Assembly (NCBI RefSeq): GCF_000282315.2 | Contig: NZ_AKJN02000007.1 | Coordinates: 1,329,259 to 1,393,258, forward strand | DNA length: 64,000 bases | Reading direction: 5' to 3' | DNA from: Pseudomonas sp. GM41(2012) | Lineage (GTDB): Bacteria; Pseudomonadota; Gammaproteobacteria; Pseudomonadales; Pseudomonadaceae | Part shown: piece after piece, positions 35,612 through 44,149 of the stretch | Layout of the letters: every line of letters begins with the position of its first letter | Position numbering within the stretch: position 1 is the stretch's first letter | Notes under the pieces: generated by a model | What the model was told of the DNA's origin: nothing | Seen by the model: the letters and a program-made list of their open reading frames with translations, nothing else | The model's database searches: none | Program-made: the position numbers and the translations under genes

Positions 35612-37321
35612 ATGCGCATCGAACCTCGCCTGTTGCCCGACACCCTGCCATTCCTCGGTGATCTGCCGCCGCTGCTGACCCGTCTGTACGCGGCGCGGGG
35701 CGTGCTGTCCGAGGCTGAACTGGACAAGAGCCTGGCGCGGCTGATCCCGTTCCAGCAACTCAAAGGCATCGATGCCGCGATGGATTTGCTGGTGACGGCG
35801 CTCGAGCAGCGTCAGCGGATTCTGATCGTCGGTGACTTCGACGCCGATGGGGCGACGGCCAGCACCGTGGGCATGTTGGGCTTGCGCCTGCTGGGCGCGG
35901 CGCACGTCGACTACTTGGTGCCGAACCGGTTCGAGTACGGCTACGGCCTGACGCCGGAAATCGTTGAAGTGGCGCTGACCCGTACACCCCAGTTGCTGAT
36001 CACTGTGGACAACGGAATCTCCAGCGTTGAAGGCGTGGCGGCGGCAAAAAAGGCCGGGCTCCAGGTGCTGGTCACCGACCACCACTTGCCCGGTGACGAG
36101 TTGCCGTTGGCCGATGCCATCGTCAATCCGAACCAGCCAGGTTGCGAGTTCCCGAGCAAGGCACTGGCCGGCGTCGGGGTGATTTTCTATGTGCTGATGG
36201 CTTTGCGTGCGCGTTTGCGCAGCCTCGGTTGGTACGAGAGCAAGCCGCAACCGAATATCGGTGAGTTGCTGGATCTTGTGGCCCTGGGCAGCGTCGCCGA
36301 CGTGGTACCGCTGGATGCCAACAACCGGATTCTGGTGCACCAAGGCCTGGAGCGGATTCGCGCCGGGCGCGCACGGCCGGGGATCAAGGCGATCCTCGAA
36401 GTCGCCAAGCGTGACCACACGCGCATCACCTCTACCGACCTGGGTTTCATTGTTGGCCCGCGTCTGAACGCGGCGGGGCGTCTGGATGACATGAGCCTGG
36501 GCATCGAATGCCTGCTCACCGAAGACGCTGGTCTGGCGCGTGAAATGGCCGCTCAACTCGACGGCATGAACCAGGACCGTAAATCCATTGAGCAGGGCAT
36601 GCAGCGTGAAGCGCTGGCTCAACTGAAGGATTTGCCGGTCGAGTCGATGCCGTTCGGCTTGTGCCTGTTCGATCCCGAGTGGCACCAAGGTGTCATCGGA
36701 ATCCTCGCATCGCGTATGAAAGAACGCTATTTCCGTCCGACCATTGCCTTTGCCGATGCCGGCGATGGCTTGCTCAAGGGCTCGGGGCGTTCGGTTCAGG
36801 GATTTCATATTCGCGACGCGTTGAGCGTGGTGGCGGCGCAGCATCCGAATCTGATCAGCAAATACGGCGGCCATGCGATGGCCGCCGGCCTGACGCTGCC
36901 GGAAGCGAATTTTCCGTTGTTCGCCGAAGCCTTTGACGCGGAAGTGCGTAGGCAATTACGCGAAGAAGACCTGACCGGGCGATTGCTGTCGGACGGCACG
37001 TTGGCGGTCGAGGAATTCCACCTGGAACTGGCCCGCGCCCTGCGTCATGCCGGACCCTGGGGGCAGCACTTCCCGGAGCCGTTGTTCCACGGCGTGTTCC
37101 AGTTGGTCGAGCAGCGAGTGGTCGGCGAGCGGCACCTCAAAGTGGTGCTGAAGAGTGAATGTGGCTCGGTAAAACTGGATGGCATTGCCTTCGGAATCGA
37201 CCGCGACATCTGGCCGAATCCGACCATCAAGTGGGTGGAATTGGCCTACAAACTCGATCTCAACGAGTTCCGTGGCAACGAGACGGTGCAGTTGATGATT
37301 GCCCACATCGAACCGCGTTGA
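35612..37321 (+). CDS. recJ: Single-stranded-DNA-specific 5'-3' exonuclease RecJ
   Basis: Acts in RecFOR recombination and mismatch repair. The 569-residue DHH-family phosphoesterase has motif I GDFDADGATAS (Asp75, Asp77, Asp79), VTVDNG-type motif at 130-135, the DHH motif VTDHHLPGD (156-158), a DHHA1 domain (KGSGRSVQGFHIRDAL, KYGGHAMAAGLTL) and a C-terminal OB-fold (about 460-565). The ATG at 35612 is within a normal leader. Confidence 0.96.
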   Translation: MRIEPRLLPDTLPFLGDLPPLLTRLYAARGVLSEAELDKSLARLIPFQQLKGIDAAMDLLVTALEQRQRILIVGDFDADGATASTVGMLGLRLLGAAHVDYLVPNRFEYGYGLTPEIVEVALTRTPQLLITVDNGISSVEGVAAAKKAGLQVLVTDHHLPGDELPLADAIVNPNQPGCEFPSKALAGVGVIFYVLMALRARLRSLGWYESKPQPNIGELLDLVALGSVADVVPLDANNRILVHQGLERIRAGRARPGIKAILEVAKRDHTRITSTDLGFIVGPRLNAAGRLDDMSLGIECLLTEDAGLAREMAAQLDGMNQDRKSIEQGMQREALAQLKDLPVESMPFGLCLFDPEWHQGVIGILASRMKERYFRPTIAFADAGDGLLKGSGRSVQGFHIRDALSVVAAQHPNLISKYGGHAMAAGLTLPEANFPLFAEAFDAEVRRQLREEDLTGRLLSDGTLAVEEFHLELARALRHAGPWGQHFPEPLFHGVFQLVEQRVVGERHLKVVLKSECGSVKLDGIAFGIDRDIWPNPTIKWVELAYKLDLNEFRGNETVQLMIAHIEPR

Positions 37322-37326
37322 AGATC

Positions 37327-37402
37327 AAAAGATCGCAGCCTTCGGCAGCTCCTACAGGTGTACGCCGATCTATGTAGGAGCTGCCGAAGGCTGCGATCTT
37401 TT
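37327..37402. repeat. REP-like inverted repeat, family A
   Basis: A 30-bp perfect inverted repeat: 37327-37356 (AAAAGATCGCAGCCTTCGGC...) against 37373-37402, loop 16 bases, directly after recJ. Confidence 0.92.
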
Positions 37403-37576
37403 CTTGAACCCACCGAGATTCTCCGATGTCGACTAGTCTCTAAGCACTGCTTGATTATCCTTGTGACGTCTTGTCGAATTTTTTGCCCGCGGGGGCGGGT
37501 GCTGCACCTTTTTCCTGTCACTCGTCGACTTTCAAACAGAACCCTGGAGCCTGCCCACTGATTCGAGAGGTGCCCC

Positions 37577-38683
37577 ATGAGTCTGCTGCTTGAACCCTAT
37601 ACCCTTCGCCAATTGACCCTGCTCAACCGCATTGCGGTATCGCCGATGTGCCAGTACTCCAGCGTTGATGGACTGGCCAATGACTGGCACCTGGTCCATC
37701 TCGGCAGCCGCGCTGTCGGCGGCGCCGGCCTGGTGTTTACCGAAGCTACGGCGGTCACGGCCGACGGGCGCATCACCGCCGAGGACCTCGGCCTGTGGAA
37801 CGATGAACAGATCGAACCGTTGCAACGCATCACGCGCTTCATTGCGGCGCAAGGCGCTGTGGCCGGCATTCAGTTGGCTCACGCCGGGCGCAAGGCCAGC
37901 ACCCATCGGCCGTGGATCGGCAAACATGGCAGCGTCAAACCCGAAGACGGTGGCTGGGTGCCGGTGGGCCCTTCGCCGATTGCTTTCGACCCGCAGCACA
38001 CACACCCCAAGCAGCTCGATGATGGCGAGATCGCTGAGGTCATTCAGGCCTTTGTCGCTTCGGCCAAGCGAGCACTGACCGCCGGTTTCAAAGTGGTGGA
38101 AATACACGCCGCGCACGGCTACCTGTTGCATCAGTTTCTTTCGCCTCTGAGCAATCAGCGGCGCGATCAATATGGTGGTTCGTTCGAGAATCGCATCCGG
38201 CTGGTGCTGCAAGTCACCGAAGCGGTGCGTGCAGTGTGGCCTGAAGAGCTACCGCTGTTCGTGCGGGTGTCGGCCACCGATTGGGTGGAAGACGGCTGGA
38301 ACCCGGATGAAACCGTGGAGCTGGCACGACGCCTCCACGCGTTGGGCGTAGACCTGATTGACGTCTCGTCGGGCGGTACGGCGGCCAACGCCGAGATTCC
38401 TACAGGTCCCGGGTATCAGACCCGTTTCGCCGAACGTGTGCGCAAAGAGTCAGGTATTGCCACCGGCACGGTAGGAATGATTACTGAGCCGGCGCAGGCC
38501 GAGCACATTCTGCGCACCTGCCAGGCGGACATCATCTTTCTCGCCCGTGAGCTGTTGCGTGATCCGTACTGGCCGCTGCATGCCGATGATGACCTGGGGG
38601 GACGCAAGGCCATCTGGCCGGCGCAGTATCAGCGGGCCACCCATCGTGAACAGCCGATTCATGAGTCGGATTTGCGCGACTGA
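37577..38683 (+). CDS. NADH:flavin oxidoreductase of the Old Yellow Enzyme family (XenA/YqjM-like)
   Basis: A 368-residue FMN enzyme reducing activated C=C bonds or xenobiotics. The TIM-barrel has SPMCQYSSVDG with Cys25, the class-specific cysteine of XenA/YqjM, plus QLAHAGRKAS near 100, HAAHGYLLHQFLSPLSNQR near 176 and DQYGGSFENRIRL for FMN binding and proton donation. The start follows GAGAGGTGCCCC. Physiological substrate unknown. A strong terminator follows. Confidence 0.92.
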   Translation: MSLLLEPYTLRQLTLLNRIAVSPMCQYSSVDGLANDWHLVHLGSRAVGGAGLVFTEATAVTADGRITAEDLGLWNDEQIEPLQRITRFIAAQGAVAGIQLAHAGRKASTHRPWIGKHGSVKPEDGGWVPVGPSPIAFDPQHTHPKQLDDGEIAEVIQAFVASAKRALTAGFKVVEIHAAHGYLLHQFLSPLSNQRRDQYGGSFENRIRLVLQVTEAVRAVWPEELPLFVRVSATDWVEDGWNPDETVELARRLHALGVDLIDVSSGGTAANAEIPTGPGYQTRFAERVRKESGIATGTVGMITEPAQAEHILRTCQADIIFLARELLRDPYWPLHADDDLGGRKAIWPAQYQRATHREQPIHESDLRD

Positions 38684-38700
38684 TTGATGCTGTAAAAACC

Positions 38701-38733
38701 AAAAAGCCCCGATCGTTGTGATCGGGGCTTTTG
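38701..38733 (+). terminator. Rho-independent terminator after the OYE gene
   Basis: AAAAAGCCCCGATC and GATCGGGGCTTTT form a 14-bp stem with a 5-base loop and T run. Confidence 0.92.
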
Positions 38734-38772
38734 TGTTTCTGTGCACTGAGGTTTGTTGTCTGTCAGGCCCTC

Positions 38773-38865
38773 ATCGCGAGCAGGCTCGCTCCCACATTGG
38801 ATCTCCATGAGACACAGCTCCTGTGTCCGACGATGATCACCTGTGGGAGCGAGCCTGCTCGCGAT
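38773..38865. repeat. REP-like inverted repeat, family B
   Basis: A 24-bp perfect inverted repeat: 38773-38796 (ATCGCGAGCAGGCTCGCTCC...) against 38842-38865, between convergent OYE and opgD genes. Confidence 0.92.
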
Positions 38866-38892
38866 GGGGCCAGCCCAGACCCCCGATTACTC

Positions 38893-40518
38893 TCAGGTGT
38901 ACTTGCGCTTATCCGGCGCCGGCGGGAAATACTGGTACAACCAGGTCTCACTCAACGTCCGGTCATTGGTGCGAATGAACAACCGCAGCTCAACCGGAGC
39001 CACGCTGTCATTGGTCGGGTACCAGTCAAAGGTAATGCGGTAACCCTTGATGTCATCCAGCACCAGCACGTTGAAATCCTTGACCTGCCCATTCGAGCAC
39101 GTGACCACCGGCTCGATCCCCGCGCCTTCCGGCAAGCGATCCAGACCGCCTCCGGTGAAGTCCACGGCAAACCGTCGAGCCCAAACCTCCGGGTAATGCT
39201 CGCCGGGGGCCCAGCCTTCGATGAAGCCGCCCATGCCCGAACGAGTGGCGTTGACCCGCGCCAACGGCGTGCCGACCGGTGGCAGTGCGCTCCAGTACAG
39301 CTTGTAGCCGTAGTTCAGTGAGTCGCCGGCCGCGACCGGTTTCTTCGGGGTCCAGAACGCGACGATGTTATCCAGGGTTTCGCCCGTCGTAGGAATTTCC
39401 AACAGATCGATAGAGCCTTCGCCCCACGCGGTCGTAGGTTCTACCCACAGGCTCGGACGCTTGCTGTACCAGTCGACGGTGTCTTGATAGCTGTCGAACT
39501 CATGATCGGTCTGCACCAGACCGAAACCTTTCGGGTCGGTGTCGGCGAAGGCGTTGAATTGCAGGGTGGCCGGGTTGTTCAGCGGGCGGCAGATCCACTC
39601 GCCGTTGCCGCGCCACATGGCCAGGCGATCAGAATCGTGGATTTGCGGGTGAATCGTGTCGCACATGCGCCGTTCATGGGTGCCGCAGCTGAACATGCTG
39701 GTCATCGGCGCGATGCCCAGTTGTTCGATGGCAGTGCGCGCATTGATGTGGGCATCGATGCCCATGACGACCTGGCTGGCCTGACAGTCGATGTCGAAAC
39801 GGTAAGCGCCGGTAGCACTCGGTGAATCCAGCAGGGCGTAGACCACGAAACGGGTGCTGTCCTTGTCCGGGGTCTCGAACCAGAACTTGGTGAAGTCCGG
39901 GAATTCTTCACGCTTCTTGGCATAGGTATCGATCGCCAGGCCGCGTGCCGACAGACCGTACTGGCCTGAGGCATCGACTGCACGGAAATAGCTGGCGCCG
40001 AGGAAGGACAGCACGTCGTGCTGGTCCAGCTCCGGGGCCTTGAACAGCTTGAACCCGGAAAACCCCAGGTCGCCCGTAAGCTGTTTGGTATCGACCGTGG
40101 TTTTTTCATAGTTGAACAGGGACGGGCGGAAATGCACCTCCCGCGCCTGACGCGTCTTGGGGTCGACGCTGTACATGCGCACCGGCTGCTTGAAACCCAT
40201 GCCCACGTGGAAAAACTGCACATCCAGCTGACCATTGAGGTCATTCCACAGCGAGTGGTTGCCGTCGTAGCGGATCGCGTTGAAATTCTGCGGTGTCATG
40301 GTCGCCAGGGTCGGCGGCAACACCTGCTTGGTGTCCTGATAGCGATTGCCGGCGAGCTGCTTGGCCTGGATTTTCAGCGCTTCGAAGTCGAACGCCTGAG
40401 CCTCGCCATCCGCCGCGCCGGTACCGGCCCAGGCCCGCGAAGCCAGCAGACCGGTGGCTGATAATCCGGTGTAGGCAGCGATGGCCATGGATGCTTTGAG
40501 CAAATTCCTGCGGTGCAT
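38893..40518 (-). CDS. opgD: Glucan biosynthesis protein D (periplasmic)
   Basis: Involved in the final structure of osmoregulated periplasmic glucans. The 541-residue product has a Tat-type signal (HRRNLLKASMAIAAYTG, then GLLASRAWAGTG) followed by the MdoG fold (FDFEALKIQAKQLAG, FNAIRYDGNHSLWND, CGTHERRMCDTIHPQIHDSD, DRLAMWRGNGEWICRPL, LFIRTNDRTLSETWLYQYFP). The twin arginine and absence of a lipid site separate it from OpgG. The ATG at 40518 starts the Tat leader; the longer frame adds no supported sequence. Confidence 0.93.
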   Translation of the reverse strand: MHRRNLLKASMAIAAYTGLSATGLLASRAWAGTGAADGEAQAFDFEALKIQAKQLAGNRYQDTKQVLPPTLATMTPQNFNAIRYDGNHSLWNDLNGQLDVQFFHVGMGFKQPVRMYSVDPKTRQAREVHFRPSLFNYEKTTVDTKQLTGDLGFSGFKLFKAPELDQHDVLSFLGASYFRAVDASGQYGLSARGLAIDTYAKKREEFPDFTKFWFETPDKDSTRFVVYALLDSPSATGAYRFDIDCQASQVVMGIDAHINARTAIEQLGIAPMTSMFSCGTHERRMCDTIHPQIHDSDRLAMWRGNGEWICRPLNNPATLQFNAFADTDPKGFGLVQTDHEFDSYQDTVDWYSKRPSLWVEPTTAWGEGSIDLLEIPTTGETLDNIVAFWTPKKPVAAGDSLNYGYKLYWSALPPVGTPLARVNATRSGMGGFIEGWAPGEHYPEVWARRFAVDFTGGGLDRLPEGAGIEPVVTCSNGQVKDFNVLVLDDIKGYRITFDWYPTNDSVAPVELRLFIRTNDRTLSETWLYQYFPPAPDKRKYT

Positions 40519-40865
40519 AAGTTCAACCTGTCGTGAACAATCCCGCGCCGTTCCTGGCACGTGCTGGATCAAAAAAAAAAGGTTCGGACATGCCTTCGGC
40601 CAAACGCAACGGACATTAAACAGATAACAAATAGCTTAAACCGTTCGGTTGCGGAGAAAAAATGATTGGTAGCACTTTGGCTTCGTGGCAATGAAACAAG
40701 AAATGTCGGTTAAGTTTTCCGACAGTACTTTCTGATTTATAGGGCATTTCTGCTTTTTTTGACTAATTACTCTAAAAATCGCTTTTCACCGCCGCGATAG
40801 TTCCTATTCTGTGTTCATGACCGACCACTGCCCTTCAGGCCGGCGACTACAAAAAGGAGAGGGCG
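40519..40865. other. AT-rich intergenic stretch at the island edge
   Basis: 346 bases with no supported gene. It is clearly richer in A+T than the surrounding core genes and contains A and T runs (A10 near 40570; T7 near 40754). A TTGACT hexamer at 40759-40764 lacks a convincing partner -10; TATTCT near 40808-40813 is a weak alternative for the small gene at 40866. Confidence 0.55.
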
Positions 40866-41096
40866 ATGCGGTTTTTGAAGTTTTCTCGGACTTATAGAAG
40901 GACATCGTCCATGACGAAAGTACAAGGCATCACCCAGTTGTTGGGAATCCTTCCTTGCCTGACCACTGTGCGCCGAAGGCGTCGGGTCAGTTCGGACGAG
41001 ATGAAATTGTTGGAGCGCTATCGGGAGCTGTCGGAAAGCGACCAGATTGCGATGCGGTATCTGGTGGATGCGATGAGGAGTGTTTCGCGGTTTTGA
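40866..41096 (+). CDS. Small hypothetical protein
   Basis: A 76-residue basic protein, not recognised. A very good Shine-Dalgarno sequence (AAAGGAGAGGGCG) supports the ATG at 40866; an ATG at 40911 gives a shorter 61-residue form. The second half is helical and charged (SDEMKLLERYRELSESDQIA), similar in character to the ends of small HTH regulators, but no helix-turn-helix is visible. It is convergent with the next small gene, 10 bases away. Confidence 0.6.
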   Translation: MRFLKFSRTYRRTSSMTKVQGITQLLGILPCLTTVRRRRRVSSDEMKLLERYRELSESDQIAMRYLVDAMRSVSRF

Positions 41097-41106
41097 TCGA
41101 GGACGG

Positions 41107-41310
41107 TTACCGTGAAAGCCATTTGGCTTTTACGGTGGCCAGCCAGGTCAGCTTGCCAGCATCGGCGTCGATGATGCCTTCCTGGATTGCTTGGCGGCGA
41201 GCCGCAATATTTTTTTGCTCGATGGTTTGTCGCAGATACTTTTCTGAAAAGGCGCTATCACTTGGAATCACTTCAGTGACGCTTTGGCTGGTGATGCGCG
41301 GTTTGCTCAT
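41107..41310 (-). CDS. Small hypothetical protein
   Basis: A 67-residue protein of unknown function. The sequence SEKYLRQTIEQKNIAARRQA is helical and basic, and the C-terminus reads GKLTWLATVKAKWLSR. The size and charge are like antitoxins or small phage regulators, but there is no toxin partner next to it. The SD is weak. It is separated by a hairpin terminator from the Bro-N gene lying upstream on the same strand. Confidence 0.5.
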   Translation of the reverse strand: MSKPRITSQSVTEVIPSDSAFSEKYLRQTIEQKNIAARRQAIQEGIIDADAGKLTWLATVKAKWLSR

Positions 41311-41356
41311 GGCTGCAGATTGCTCTTGCGGGAGATTGAACAGGTGTATTCAAACC

Positions 41357-41388
41357 AAAGGGGCGGACTGTGAAGTCTGCCCCTTTTT
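41357..41388. terminator. Hairpin terminator at the end of the Bro-N gene
   Basis: AAAGGGGCGGACT (41357-41369) pairs with AGTCTGCCCCTTT (41374-41386) with a GTGA loop and one G-T pair. It lies about 19 bases after the Bro-N stop in the leftward direction; the better T run is on the rightward strand. Confidence 0.75.
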
Positions 41389-41406
41389 CATTTGTTCATC
41401 TCGCCT

Positions 41407-41919
41407 TCAACTGCAAGTGCCCATGATCGGGAACGGTCGCTGTACCTGCATCAGATCAGGCATATCCCGCCATTTGATCCAGGCCTGATGTTGCCAATGC
41501 AGCAGCGGCACCGAGATCCCGGCCCACTGCAACGAACTCAGGCTTGGAATGTTATCCACAGATGTCGCTTTCGACTCACGCAGCGAAGGTATGACTTCGT
41601 TGCTCAGCCATTGGCGCAGGTTTCGGTTTTCCGGGACGAAGTGGTGCACCAGAAGGGCATACATCCCTGATTCGCTGATCATCAGTGATTCGACTGTTTT
41701 GCCGTTCTTCAGCATCCAGACATGTTGGCGCTGATCGGGGTCGAGTTTCAGGGTGAGGCGTTGGTCCATCGGGCGACCCATCAAACGACCGAGATCCTGG
41801 ACGCAGAACCAGGCTTGGTTGTTCTGCATGAAGGCGTGTAGGAAGCGGTTGTGGCGGGTGAAGATGGTTGGGATGAAATGAGGATGGGTTTCAGACGGAT
41901 TTAGCGTGTGTTCAAGCAT
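41407..41919 (-). CDS. Bro-N domain (phage antirepressor-like) protein
   Basis: A 170-residue protein whose N-terminal two thirds match the Bro-N DNA-binding domain of phage antirepressors: AWFCVQDLGRLMGRP, ISESGMYALLVHH, PENRNLRQWLSNEVIPSLRE. There is no C-terminal ANT/KilA-C domain. The ATG at 41919 has TTGGAGTCGAAAAA upstream; the longer frame to 41976 has none. No prophage structural genes surround it, so it is a domesticated or orphan regulator. It is divergent from the RloA-like gene across 303 bases, suggesting that it may control it; that is inference. Confidence 0.8.
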   Translation of the reverse strand: MLEHTLNPSETHPHFIPTIFTRHNRFLHAFMQNNQAWFCVQDLGRLMGRPMDQRLTLKLDPDQRQHVWMLKNGKTVESLMISESGMYALLVHHFVPENRNLRQWLSNEVIPSLRESKATSVDNIPSLSSLQWAGISVPLLHWQHQAWIKWRDMPDLMQVQRPFPIMGTCS

Positions 41920-42222
41920 TTTTTCGACTCCAAGTTGAAAAGGGAGCCGCCACTCAGAGGAGCGCGGTTGCGCCATGTTGATAGTGTTCCGGCTTCGACC
42001 CCGGGCCGCTGATTTGGCAGCGACGAGGTAAAGCCTATCGTTCAGGCGCTCGCGGCGCCAAGTCTACCTTGGCGCCGCATGCTGTAGGAATCGGTGTCTA
42101 TGCCGGAAGGTTCGATCTGTAGGAATTTCCTGTTTTTGCCTGAAGTGCAGTCAAGCAGCGTCACAGCCGTGGTTTTTCCTATAGCTTTTCCCGCATTCAG
42201 GAACGAACTGCAGGTTTGTTAC
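41920..42222. other. Divergent control region between Bro-N and the RloA-like gene
   Basis: 303 bases holding both SDs, and a perfect inverted repeat described separately at 42052-42078. No further gene is supported; the in-frame extension of the ATPase back to 42094 has no SD and does not resemble the family. Confidence 0.6.
42052..42078. promoter_or_regulatory. Perfect 11-bp inverted repeat in the Bro-N/RloA divergent region
   Basis: GCGGCGCCAAG (42052-42062) and CTTGGCGCCGC (42068-42078) flank a 5-base spacer. There is no T run, so it is not a standard terminator. Its position suggests an operator or an RNA hairpin in the leader of the ATPase gene. Confidence 0.55.
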
Positions 42223-43476
42223 ATGTTGATCGAATTTTCAGTTTCCAATTATCGCTCCTTCCGTGACAAACAAACCCTGTCCATGGCTGCGACGCCGCGC
42301 TTGAGCAAAAAGCGCAACGTGTTCACACCCATCGTAAATGGAGAAAAACTGCCTGATTTGTTGAAGGTGGCGGCGATTTACGGACCGAACGCATCCGGTA
42401 AATCTTCGCTTATCCGGGCGATGGGCGTCATGGGGAGTTTGCTCGCTTCGATACCCACATCGAATGATGAACCGCTTCCGGTCTCGCCATTTCGTTTTGA
42501 CCCACAACTTCAAAACGAACCCAGTTCTTTTGAGTACAACTTCATTCAACGCGAGGTCCGATATCGGTTTGTTCTGCGCATGACTGCGCAGCGGATTATC
42601 GAGGAACAACTGGTTTCCTATCCCAAAGGTAAGGAAACGCTGTTGTATTCGCGTTGCTTTGTTGATGAGGGAGAGCATTATGTTTTTGGCTCAAGCCTTG
42701 AGGGCGGCAAAGAGGTGCACAACGCCTGGCGGCGTCTGACGAGCCCCAAGATGTTGTTTATTTCGCAGGCGGTTGCGAACAGTAGTGAAGAGTTGACTCA
42801 GTTGCGGGGGCCGTTTAGCTGGTTTCAAACCGGTCTACTCGTTATCGAGCAGAACAACATGATGGGGCTGTCAGCAGCGTCCATCAGATTTCTTCGGATG
42901 GCATCGGATTACACACATGATTTACGAGACTTTCTAAAGGAAGTGGATATCCCGGTGTCAGCGATCCGTCTCAACACCGAAGACGCAGAGTCTGTTCAAC
43001 GCACCAAAAAACTCACACTGAAAGAGTTCTTCGCCGCAGCCCAAAAAGACAAAGTAACCCTCACACATACGAGCTTTTTAGGCACCGCTGAGTTTGATTT
43101 TTCCGAGGAGTCCGACGGTACGAAAAACCTGATTGGATTCTGGCTGCCCTGGTTCATGATCAATCACGCCGATGGTAGCGGGATACTTTCTGTCGATGAG
43201 TTGGACAGCAGTCTTCATCCCTCAATAGTCGCGGACTTGATTGAGAAACACCTGGACGGTGGGCTGGATACTCAACTGATCTTTACCACTCACGACACTC
43301 ATCTAATGAACGCCAAAGCGCTTCGGCGCGATCAGTTCTGGATCACCGAAAGAGACGCTAACGGTGCAACCTGCCTTTTTTCTGTTTACGACTTTGAAGG
43401 ACGGGAAGGGGAGGATGTTGAGAAACGCTACTTTGAAGGTCGTTATCGCGGGTTGCCACTGATAAGGCGGGGTTGA
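42223..43476 (+). CDS. RloA-like AAA/ABC-type ATPase (AbiL-type defence candidate)
   Basis: A 417-residue ATPase of the OLD/RloA/RecF-like group. It opens LIEFSVSNYRSFRDKQTLSM, typical for this family, with Walker A GPNASGKS (54-61), a signature-like SDGTKNL (297-303), Walker B ILSVDELD (321-328) and the switch histidine in TTHDTHLM (His357). No TOPRIM domain is attached; the partner follows 2 bases later as a separate RloB gene, the arrangement of RloA-RloB and AbiLi-AbiLii. Composition and codon use are more AT-rich than in flanking genes, suggesting transfer. The ATG at 42223 fits the family; the frame is open to 42094. Confidence 0.85.
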   Translation: MLIEFSVSNYRSFRDKQTLSMAATPRLSKKRNVFTPIVNGEKLPDLLKVAAIYGPNASGKSSLIRAMGVMGSLLASIPTSNDEPLPVSPFRFDPQLQNEPSSFEYNFIQREVRYRFVLRMTAQRIIEEQLVSYPKGKETLLYSRCFVDEGEHYVFGSSLEGGKEVHNAWRRLTSPKMLFISQAVANSSEELTQLRGPFSWFQTGLLVIEQNNMMGLSAASIRFLRMASDYTHDLRDFLKEVDIPVSAIRLNTEDAESVQRTKKLTLKEFFAAAQKDKVTLTHTSFLGTAEFDFSEESDGTKNLIGFWLPWFMINHADGSGILSVDELDSSLHPSIVADLIEKHLDGGLDTQLIFTTHDTHLMNAKALRRDQFWITERDANGATCLFSVYDFEGREGEDVEKRYFEGRYRGLPLIRRG

Positions 43477-43478
43477 CC

Positions 43479-44105
43479 ATGGCGCGTTCGATACGGCTAT
43501 TTGATCGAAAGGCACCGCGGTTCAAGCCTCAACCCAAAGTGTTGATCCTTTGTGAAGACAGCAAGTCAGGAAAACGATATCTGGAGGAGGCTGCATTTCA
43601 TTTTCGCGCCAAAGCTCAAGTGGAAATTGCCCACTGTGGCGTCACACACCCAAGTGGCATTGTAGAAACAGCAATAGCCCGCCAGAAATGCTTCGACAAG
43701 ATTTTTTGTGCATTGGATCGCGATACACATCTGTGTTTTGAACGAGCAATAAATCTGGCGAGGCCTCATCCGAAAATCAAAGTCATCGCTTCGTACCCCT
43801 GTTTTGAGTTTTGGTTGCTTCTGCACTTCGGTTTCAATCGAAAACCATTTCGAGCGGTTGGGAAGCACTCTCCAGGCGACTTGGTGGCCAAGAGCCTCAG
43901 AGAAAAACCCAGCATGCATAAATACGAGAAAGGCGAAGAGACCAACTATTTCGCAAAACTTTTAGGTGAGCCATTCCAAAGGGCGAGAGACTTGGCACCA
44001 AAGATTATCGAGGACGTCGCTATCAGCGGCGAACCCAACCCCAGCACCGAAATCCACCTGCTTATGGACGAATTCGAAACCCTCTCCAAGCCTCAAGCAA
44101 TCTAG
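43479..44105 (+). CDS. RloB family protein, partner of the RloA-like ATPase
   Basis: A 208-residue protein matching RloB: LILCEDSKSGKRYLEEA (Glu26), the acidic DRD at 80-82 (CALDRDTH) and SYPCFEFWLLLHF (103-115). The Glu followed by an Asp pair is laid out like TOPRIM-type metal sites, suggesting nuclease or RNA-directed activity; this is inference. The ATG at 43479 lies 2 bases after the ATPase stop (a TTG at 43473 would overlap it by 4). Tight coupling implies a stoichiometric complex. RloAB/AbiL pairs are linked to phage defence. Confidence 0.83.
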   Translation: MARSIRLFDRKAPRFKPQPKVLILCEDSKSGKRYLEEAAFHFRAKAQVEIAHCGVTHPSGIVETAIARQKCFDKIFCALDRDTHLCFERAINLARPHPKIKVIASYPCFEFWLLLHFGFNRKPFRAVGKHSPGDLVAKSLREKPSMHKYEKGEETNYFAKLLGEPFQRARDLAPKIIEDVAISGEPNPSTEIHLLMDEFETLSKPQAI

Positions 44106-44149
44106 CATCACGAACCCTGCCCGCATCACTGCGAGCAGGGCAACCGTCA
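44106..44149. other. Imperfect hairpin between convergent rloB and permease genes
   Basis: CCCTGCCCGC and GCGAGCAGGG form a stem with one bulge in the 44-base convergent gap. There is no T run, so it is only a possible bidirectional terminator. Confidence 0.4.

Noticed and set aside
41107..41310. Small leftward gene considered as an antitoxin
   Set aside because: No adjacent toxin-like gene and no recognisable antitoxin fold; only size and charge fit.
40955..41488. 177-codon rightward frame crossing both small genes and the Bro-N 3' end
   Set aside because: It overlaps three better-supported frames, has no SD and crosses the hairpin at 41357-41388.
41407..41919. Bro-N gene considered as evidence for a prophage
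   Set aside because: No integrase, terminase, capsid, tail or lysis gene lies nearby; opgD and the permease flank the short island directly.
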